Below are positions 56,099 through 64,000 of a stretch of DNA of 64,000 nt, piece by piece. Position numbers and translations under genes: made by a program. The DNA is taken from positions 20,844,047 through 20,908,046 of the forward strand of contig JAAONU010000010.1 of NCBI GenBank assembly GCA_012932295.1, read 5' to 3'. The notes beneath the pieces were generated by a model. It did not search any database. It was not told the origin of the DNA and worked only from the letters and a program-made list of their open reading frames with translations. Source of the stretch: Cyclina sinensis. Lineage: Eukaryota > Mollusca > Bivalvia > Venerida > Veneridae. Positions within the stretch are counted from its first letter, which is position 1, and the number at the start of each line of letters is the position of its first letter.

Positions 56099-59000
56099 GT
56101 GCTTTTTTATGAAAATTATCATGGAAAGAGTATTATCTTGTTGGAGTATTTCGAAAGAACAAGTTAACATTAAGCAATACTGGTTCAAAAATGTGAATGT
56201 ATCGCACTTTTTTTCCCTATCCATCAATATTATATTTTGGCTATCTCATATTTAGAAACCTAAAACATGTTAATACATTTTTTTAATTGATAAAAATAGC
56301 TTTGGGCTTTATTTGATTTCTAGACTAGATATTATAAGGATTCTTACCATTTTTTAATGGGATATTTGATTTAATTTACAAATAAGATAAACAACGCCTT
56401 CAGATTTTTTTTTGGCTGTAGTTTTCGAAGAGTTTGCAAATTAAGCAAATTAAGCATGTTTTCTACAAAATTCTTTATAATTAAAAGAGGATATGGTTAT
56501 ACACTATACCGTTGTTCGATGGCTGTTAAAGCTTTTTGGTTTCTTTGGTAATTGTTTAAATAATGAAAAGCGGTTTAGTTTTTTTCTGATATACTTATCT
56601 TGTTTCTGTCTAAATATGCCTTTTTCTAGATCTGTTTGTTAATTCAGCTTTACCATTGTTCCACCTGTTGATTCATTTTTGCTATTTTCTATAAAGAAAA
56701 ATAAACATTTATTAATAACAGTTTTATTAGACCGTTATTTGAAAACTAGTCTGCCGCCGTCAGTTAACGGGCGTCAATAACGATCTCAAGTTAAAGGTGG
56801 TCAAAAATTAAACTGACAGATCTACCGCTTCTATAAGTGTAGTCATTTAATCTGAAAATGATTTGAGGATACTTCTTATCTGAAAAGAAAATCTAAAACA
56901 TAGCTGTCACAGTGGTATTTTTAAATTGCATTTACGTAATATATCATTTTAACACATAGTGCACGTTCTTTGGAAAAGAAAAAAAAAACAACAATGAAAG
57001 ACTGGTTTTGAGACGTTTATAAGAGCCGCTCGTATTTTACCCAAATGAAAGTATTTAAGCCGTCAAATATAACACTTTAAGACGTAGTAAATGTTTTCAA
57101 TATATTTGACCAGACATATAGATTTTTATCATAGATACTATACTTTTGTTCGTTTCGTCTATATTTATTCCCAGCCTCAATTACACACAAGGATATACTT
57201 CACTATTATGTAATGAAGTTGTCTGCTCTATATCCTAGTATATTAACTGCAGTAACTCGATGACAATTTGATGGCATTTATGTATCATTAGGGAGCTATT
57301 GGGGAATTAAACCTCAGCCACGCTCATTGAGGATGCCGCAGCGAACAGATTCCATACTGTGTTTCTAACCTTGTCATTAAGAGGCAATATTGGCGATGAA
57401 CAGGTTGAATATATTTCCGTTTGTTTTGGACAATTTACGCGTCTAGCCATTACATATTTTCAACACTCGTCCGGAGTTCGTGTATCATGCAAACTTTTCT
57501 TCCTCCATATACCGTTATTTAGGAAGTTTTCGTGCTTGTAAATATTCGGTTAATGAAGTTTACAACTTTGTTGTGACATTTAAGAAATTGTTTATCGCAA
57601 TGATAATTTGCAAATGGCCAAACGGAACGCCAATATTTTACATGAATATAATTTGAATATGTCCAAAAAGACAAGAAGATTGTGAGAATATAGTGTAGTA
57701 GCAAAACCATGCCATACAGGTTTTACATAAAACGGTATTTGATAGTGATAGGAACATAATGACCGTTATAAATATGAAATAAATCGCTAATATATGAGCT
57801 GTTATGTAACGGAGGCGATCGAAAGAGGTGTTGTTGTTGTAAATGATGTGACATTAAAGTTTCAAAGTAAGATATAAATATTAAAAAAAAATCCGCCTCT
57901 GTATTTCTAACAATGTAAATGTTCTTGTTTTTTTTCAGTAAAAAATAAGTTTGTTACGCTAAAATCTATATAAGGCATTTTGTGTATGGAAAATCTATAA
58001 CTTAAAACGACATGAGCTTCCGTCCACTTCGCAACTAAGCATAAAATAGTGTTAGCTAACAGTTTCATCTATCGATGTATTGCTTTTTGCCTGTCTATAG
58101 TAGTAAACATCCGGAAAATGTACTTTAAAAAGTTTTACTTTGACGAGTAAACACCCATATAATCGTCTGCTGAACTTCTTCCATAAAAACATATTCTTAA
58201 ATGTCCTGCCACTTCTTATCCTATAAAAGGGTATACTTTCTGGATAGATACGCGAAGTCAAAATTGTTGATTGACAAATAATATGTTATGATATAAACTT
58301 AAACTCTCGAGGAAACAAATCGTTAAAAATTTCTTACAGATAAACGACATTGTGTCACAAGTAAACTGACAGAATTCGATCTCATTTCGTTCCAAAACAG
58401 TCAATGTTCTATTTCCTAAACTATCAATATTCCTGTCTTTGTCGATTCCTCGACCATTATTTATGATTATGAAATATTTAAGTAAGCATTAAATTTCATA
58501 ACTAAAACATACGACTTTCACATTTGACGTATAAACATTAAAATTTGTATCTATATTGTGCTGAAAAAATTAGAATATTTGTTGTTTTTTTTTGCATCCG
58601 CCGTGTCGTTTATTTTATATACATCAAGTGTCATGAACAAGTATTTATAAAGGTATTTCAGTCCAGCAATACTCCAAAGGCAGTCTTTATACCTTCGTTA
58701 TGATTCTATATTGTGCATTTTCGTACAAAAGCATATATTGTCTGTTTGTCAAATTACCGACAGCCTTTGTACCTTTATCTTAATTTGAAATGACGCATAC
58801 TACTAGAAAAAGAAAACGCACAATTGTATTAGGTCTAGCTTTGTCATTATGGACAAATTACTTTTATTTATTGATTCCATTTTGAACAAGATGTGTCAAG
58901 TTTGATTGTCATTTGCCATTCGCTTAAATTCGCTGATAACTTTTTCTAATGAAATTCTCTGATAATCTATGTTTACAGTCGTCAGAATAAAGGTTGAAGA

Positions 59001-60797
59001 GTTTGAAATAAGTACAACTTTAATGAAAGTCTTTTTAAATATTTTTTTGATTGAATAGTTTGCAAAAAAGCAACATTTTTCTCCTAACACGATAATAAGA
59101 CAATGATTTTTTCTGTTTTTTTTTTTTTTTGTTTTTTTTGTTTTTTGTTTTTTTTTGTTTTTTTTCTTCTTTTAGTTAAGCCATCAATTAAGAAAATGTG
59201 CATTTATTGTTATTTGAAAGAAATCGACCAGAAGTATTAAAATTAAACCCGCAATCCAAATATTTCAAAACCCAAATAAATTTAATGTTAGCAAAGTCAC
59301 GAAATTATCTTATCTCTCCACGGGATCGTAACGGGGCGCATTTTCTAGAGAAAAAGATATTAAAATGTCTTTATAATGCCTTGGAATACATAACTATACT
59401 TCACGCAATATACAAATGGATTAGATATGCATTTTAAGTGTCCACAGATGTGACATTAACATTACATCTGAAAGTGTGTGAGAGTTCAGAATTATAGCAA
59501 AACATTGTTTCCGTAATGGTTTGAGTCATTTCTTAAGTCTTGCATAAGCCTGTGAAGGTCGTTATGCATTCCTGGTTTCCTCACAAATATATAATAAAAT
59601 CCGTTGAAGATGTCGACATAACATTAACATAATCAATAAGTAAGTTGCATACATTTATTCGCCTAGATATCATTCACAAAATGTTATTGGCATTATTGAG
59701 TTCAAACAAAATTACTTTGAATTCAACACAATGTTTATGGTAACTTCGCTTCCTCCCTTCGGTTTCTGAATGCTAAATATCTCACTTCATAGCCTCTATC
59801 CGACTTAGTGTTTGCCCCTCCTTTTTTTCACTTTTTTAGTTGGCTTCCTTGTAAGGAACATACCTCTCCGTGAGCAAACTACTCACACATGTGCGCCGAC
59901 AAACATGCGCAGACAACGTGTTTTGGCAGGTGCGCTTTTGTACAAAAAAGTAGAGCGCTCTTCACGAATAATTGGAGAAATTGCAATTCTTTATAGATAA
60001 GTTTATAAGAAATTCAAATAGTTCTGCTTTCTGTTTGGTTAGAACCTAAAGAAAATGAATGTTACACAATCGAAAAAGGTGAAAAAATGACACTATATAC
60101 ATACGGAAACGACTTATAATCAGTAAGACCCAAAGCTGCGGAACTCGATGTTTCCCAATTTTGTGAAGTAAGATGACTTTTTGTGTAGCATCGGCTTATA
60201 ACTTTTTCTCATTTACTAGTTGAAAATTGCAAAATTAAATTCTCAAACGTCATTGCACGTCGACGCCAGGGTAAGATAAATGTTGAAGAAAGGAGGAACA
60301 GACCTTGTTTGTTTATTTGTACTTAAAAAATTGTTTGTAACTAGTAACCCTTTAAAACAAAATAATCCCTTAAAATAACACTTTTTTGTTCTTTATTTGA
60401 GAATTCTAACACATTTGAGGCAAACCACCTGATAACATTGTTTAACAAATCCCTGAGCCCAAATCTCATCCTACTTTCCGCATGTTTAGAAAACGATGGA
60501 TGCTTTTCTTGCCACATAATTTGCGTGATAAGTTTCTTAAAATGTATATTAAGGGCAATGTCATCAATAACTTTCTTAATATTTCACTGACACACTCGTG
60601 TTTGAAACCAATAAATCTTAACTTGCGTCTATATCTCTACTGACTGGCAAACGGGAAATGGATGGTGACGTTGTAAATATATATATTTCATCTTGAGGGA
60701 AAAAAAGATGTTTCTTTCTCTCATAACGCTAGAAACCAGAAACAAATACGATTATTACATTTTTCAGTGACACAAATTGCCGTTCATATGTATGGTA

Positions 60798-60828
<31 letters not shown>

Positions 60829-63800
60829 TGTGCTTTCGATAGCGTTTTAGAAAATGGTCACCATTTAGTGACAAAAATACATTATTATTTCTAAAGTGCA
60901 TTAAAACATTTAACTGTATAGAAACGATTTATTATAAAAGAAGGAACGGATAGAATTTAATGGAATAACCATTGTTTGACACCATTGACGCACAAATATG
61001 CTAATATTCATTGAAGAGAACTTTCACACGATATTTTTTTCATTATTGTTCCCTCTTTTTTGCATCTTATATGTTCACCTGCTTTATATCCATTTGGTTC
61101 ATTCATTTTACTTGATGACCAGTTTGCTAGTTTATATTCTAGAATCTTTGAAGAAATAAGCCATTATTAATAATAATATGTTTTGGATTTACATACAATT
61201 TTCAGCATTAACCTTTCCAGTTTGAAATGGAGATTGTCGAAATAAACTGTCGTCACGAAAATGTAAAAGGTCAAAATTATTATTGTTTCCACTTTAGCTC
61301 ATACTGATTGTGAAACATTTCTCAAGCAATTAAATCGATGTACTGCACAATCAGCCTTTATAATATGAAATATAACAAATCTTCCTAATGTACAAATCAT
61401 ATATTACTGTTTGATTACTATGAAATCAATAGTTTGCCTCATACGTTATTTTCATTGATTTATTTACAGAAACTTGTTCAAATGGGTTTGGATGGTGGGG
61501 GTAGTTCTAAAGTAACAAAATAAATGAATAATTGGATTGGTATAAATGATTTTATTTCTGTTAACAGTTTTCAAAGATTTGTTGCAATAACTTTTACTTT
61601 TTTTCTGAATAAGCCTTTCAGAATTGTTGGAAGTTTACCTTTTAACATCATTCTCGTTTTACAATATGCTACATTTGGTTTCACAATTAAGAAATACATA
61701 ATACAAAAGGGCAGATGATAGAGGCTATCAGTTTTAAGATACAGGCTAAAAGTGCAGAAAAAATATACCCAGCTATATAGGAATGTTTAGCACATATGCT
61801 CAAATAACGTATTGGAATATGCTAACACATATTACGACTTGTGACGTAAAACAGATCTTATGATCAGGTGATCTGGCCAATCTTTTAAGGACATTTGATG
61901 GATTTGTTACGTATAATAACCCACTAAATTCATGATTTGATATATTACTGCTAAGACTTATCTCCTAGCTATACTAGGTAATTCTGTTCCTGCGATTAGC
62001 GTCATTGAACTGGCCATAATACTGTCATCCATAAGGTCGCTACCAAATTCAATATCTTAAGTGAAAAGAAAGATGTGTGTTTTTTTTTCTTTTATCTGAT
62101 GAGCATTTTTTTAGTCATCTCTGGTGTAGGAAAGACACATGGTCTTTATATACTCCAGCTTTGATGCTTTCCTGTAAACGTTCATATGTTGTGCATTTTA
62201 TTGTAATTACCTCTAGGGATCTGTCTCGGCTTAGCATGAATTTGTATAAAGAATCAGACGTTTTACATTAGCTTAAATGCAATGATAAAAGATCTTTAAA
62301 AAAGCCAGTCAAATGCCCGAAAAGTTTTATTTTATGATTTGGAAAACAGTAATATTTTCGCGTTCTCTGCCGAAATGAGATATCTGGACTATAATTTGTT
62401 GTGATTTCTAGTATTGATCAATACAGGAAGAATAAATGTAGTCCATTTCATGAAAAACAAATCTGATCTCTTGCCCTAATGCTTTATCTAACCGGCTTTT
62501 TTTCGCATTTAATATCTATTTGGCTATGACATTGAGTCAGATTCCTAGATGCTATTTGCATTTCATCTTGATGTTGTGGTCGGGACTCTCTCATAATGAT
62601 CTTTGGCAATGGTTAAATGATTGTGACAGATTTGTAACGACGCCTAGTTTCTTCGAACAGTATCCACTGAATAAAGGGTTGAGAACTTTTTGTCCGATGC
62701 AGACAAACGAAAGCAACACAGCGTAAGATTTTCTTGATATGCCATTTCAGTAGAAAAAGAACCAGTATTGTTATGATTAATCAACGACAAAAATAGATGT
62801 GTATTTTGAATAAACCAAATGAATACTTTTCCCGGCGTATCTTACAGACTGTTGACATGGATGTGTTTTCCCCTTTTCGGATACGTATTTGTTCTGCTTA
62901 AATCACAATTTTAAAATCCCTGATGCATCTTTCATACACAATAATCTCAAAGAAATCACTTTGGAAGTCTTCAGAATGTTTACTGAACGCTGGCGTGAGG
63001 TAAAGAAAATTTCCCGTTTTGTCATCGGTTCTTTAAAAACATTTTGTAAATTAACACACGATTTTCACTACACTACTTGATTAGGAAATGTCTTTAAGTG
63101 TACACGAGATTTAAATTGAATTTTCATATCACTTCTTTGAGAAAATGTGTTTAATTCAGCAATCTAATGCATTTATTGTGTTCCAATTTTTAAGGCAAAT
63201 GTTTTCCTTTTTTATGAGCAACCGTACATAGTTTCTGATTAAATTATTCCGATATACGTCTCACCATGAAGTATATACAAAAATCTGCTTCATCAAGTTA
63301 TGGACTCCAAGGAAATCTTAAGGACATGAAAGTTTGATCGGAAACTTGTATCTATTGTTTTAGAGAATACTTGAAATATTGAAAGAACCAACTCCTACTA
63401 AATACGCCCAGACATATATGACTTGATCTTTACACGATTTTCATTTATGCACAAGAGTATTGCAATGACATTGTAAATACTGCGGTTCTGATAAATATAT
63501 TTATGTATAGCTTTATGTTAAATTTGTTAGCAAAGGTACCCGTCTCGTTTCATCACTGAAGGTGGCATGTTAAGATTTTAAGTTTCAAACAGTATTATTT
63601 GAAAAAAAGTAGATTATTGTGCGACACCTATTCAAAAGCATTTTTCAGGCTCAGGCACCAACTTAGAGAGTCTGGTTGAAATTCATCATACAATTAACAC
63701 AAGAGCTCTCCAGTTAATGTCGCTGAAACCTGTAAAAGAGCAATTTTAAAGATTTCATTTAAAATGTCGTAGAACAAACATGAATAAAATTGTTGGGTTT

Positions 63801-63896
63801 ATGATTTGAAATTTTGTACAAGTTGTATATGTTTGAGTTAAGTCACTGTATATTTTTACGCTAGATACATAGAGAATAATAGGTAAGTGTCTTAAT
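56099..63896. other. largely featureless non-coding stretch
   Basis: Low-complexity pieces only: A-rich at about 56980-56995, a T-rich GTTTTTT tract at 59108-59167, and a (TC)n microsatellite at 60799-60832. Open frames are below 80 codons, without conserved motifs. I recognise no exon, RNA gene or element. Confidence 0.45.
60799..60832. repeat. (TC)n microsatellite
   Basis: CTCTCTCTCTCTCTCTCTTC followed by more CT dinucleotides, with one interruption. Confidence 0.9.
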
Positions 63897-64000
63897 ATGA
63901 GAAAGTTTATCTGGCAAGGCGTAGGAATTTATCGGGTGAGCCGAAGACGAACCTGATAAATACCGCAGCGGAGCCGGATAAACTTTCTCATTTAAGACAC
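63897..64000. mobile_element. 104-bp hairpin (foldback) MITE-like element
   Basis: GTGTCTTAATATGAGAAAG then TTTATCTGGC at the left is inverted at the right as GCCGGATAAAC then TTTCTCATTTAAGACAC, about 28 bp with few mismatches. The centre contains GGCGTAGGAATTTATC and GAGCCGAAGACGAAC. The window ends at the last base of the inverted repeat, so a target duplication cannot be tested. A decayed relative is at 824-930. Confidence 0.8.

Overview
The window looks like a stretch of an AT-rich eukaryotic genome, most probably a marine mollusc and specifically a bivalve. The basis is very low coding density, a canonical intron donor at the end of the only convincing coding exon, several families of tRNA-derived SINEs, and dispersed repeats of types I associate with bivalve genomes (AGGTCA-rich tandem units, the 'CAGCCTGCACATCCGTGCAG' hairpin element, GACGGACGG tracts). 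This assignment is inference; no species is claimed.

Only one protein-coding segment is well supported: a 5' coding exon at 36878-37571 (+) that encodes a signal peptide and the N-terminal half of a type 1 periplasmic-fold (ANF-receptor) ligand-binding domain, as in natriuretic-peptide-receptor-like membrane guanylate cyclases. It ends in a CAG|GTATTT donor. I could not find its later exons in the window. Two weaker coding candidates are a 33-codon ORF with a CX2C-X11-CX2C pattern at 51714-51815 (+) and a coding-looking open frame at 12997-13226 (-).

The rest is repeats. 0-10 kb: a degenerate hairpin element at 0.8 kb, a GC-rich mini-foldback at 6.8 kb with a 9-bp target duplication, SINEs at 7.2 and 9.1 kb, and a nested-hairpin element at 9.7 kb. 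10-22 kb: foldback remnants at 10.5 and 11.1 kb, a tandem 156-bp element at 12.2 kb, a 42-bp minisatellite at 15.1 kb, local duplications at 14, 16 and 17 kb, and a SINE at 19.2 kb. 22-35 kb: a dispersed unit seen at four places (24.0, 25.3, 30.6, 34.5 kb), a near-identical 338-bp direct duplication (26.6/27.5 kb) around a palindromic element, a 40-bp minisatellite with an internal inverted block (29.8-30.4 kb), microsatellites and SINEs. 35-52 kb: the receptor exon, SINEs, a cluster of palindromic elements (41.3-41.9 kb) and AGGTCA-rich tandem units (46.5-47.2 kb). 52.57-56.09 kb: the most striking object, a 3.5-kb foldback-type element. Its two inverted arms are 45-bp tandem arrays, its core is a 105-bp tandem array, and it is bounded by a 9-10-bp direct repeat. 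56-64 kb is almost featureless, ending in a hairpin element related to the one at 0.8 kb.

No operon-like cooperation between genes can be described. The common theme is DNA that folds back on itself: at least seven independent long inverted repeats occur in 64 kb. Two of them share the same architecture (inverted arms made of tandem units plus a 9-10-bp target duplication), which suggests a shared mobilising machinery acting in trans, possibly of the Foldback/Mutator-like type.
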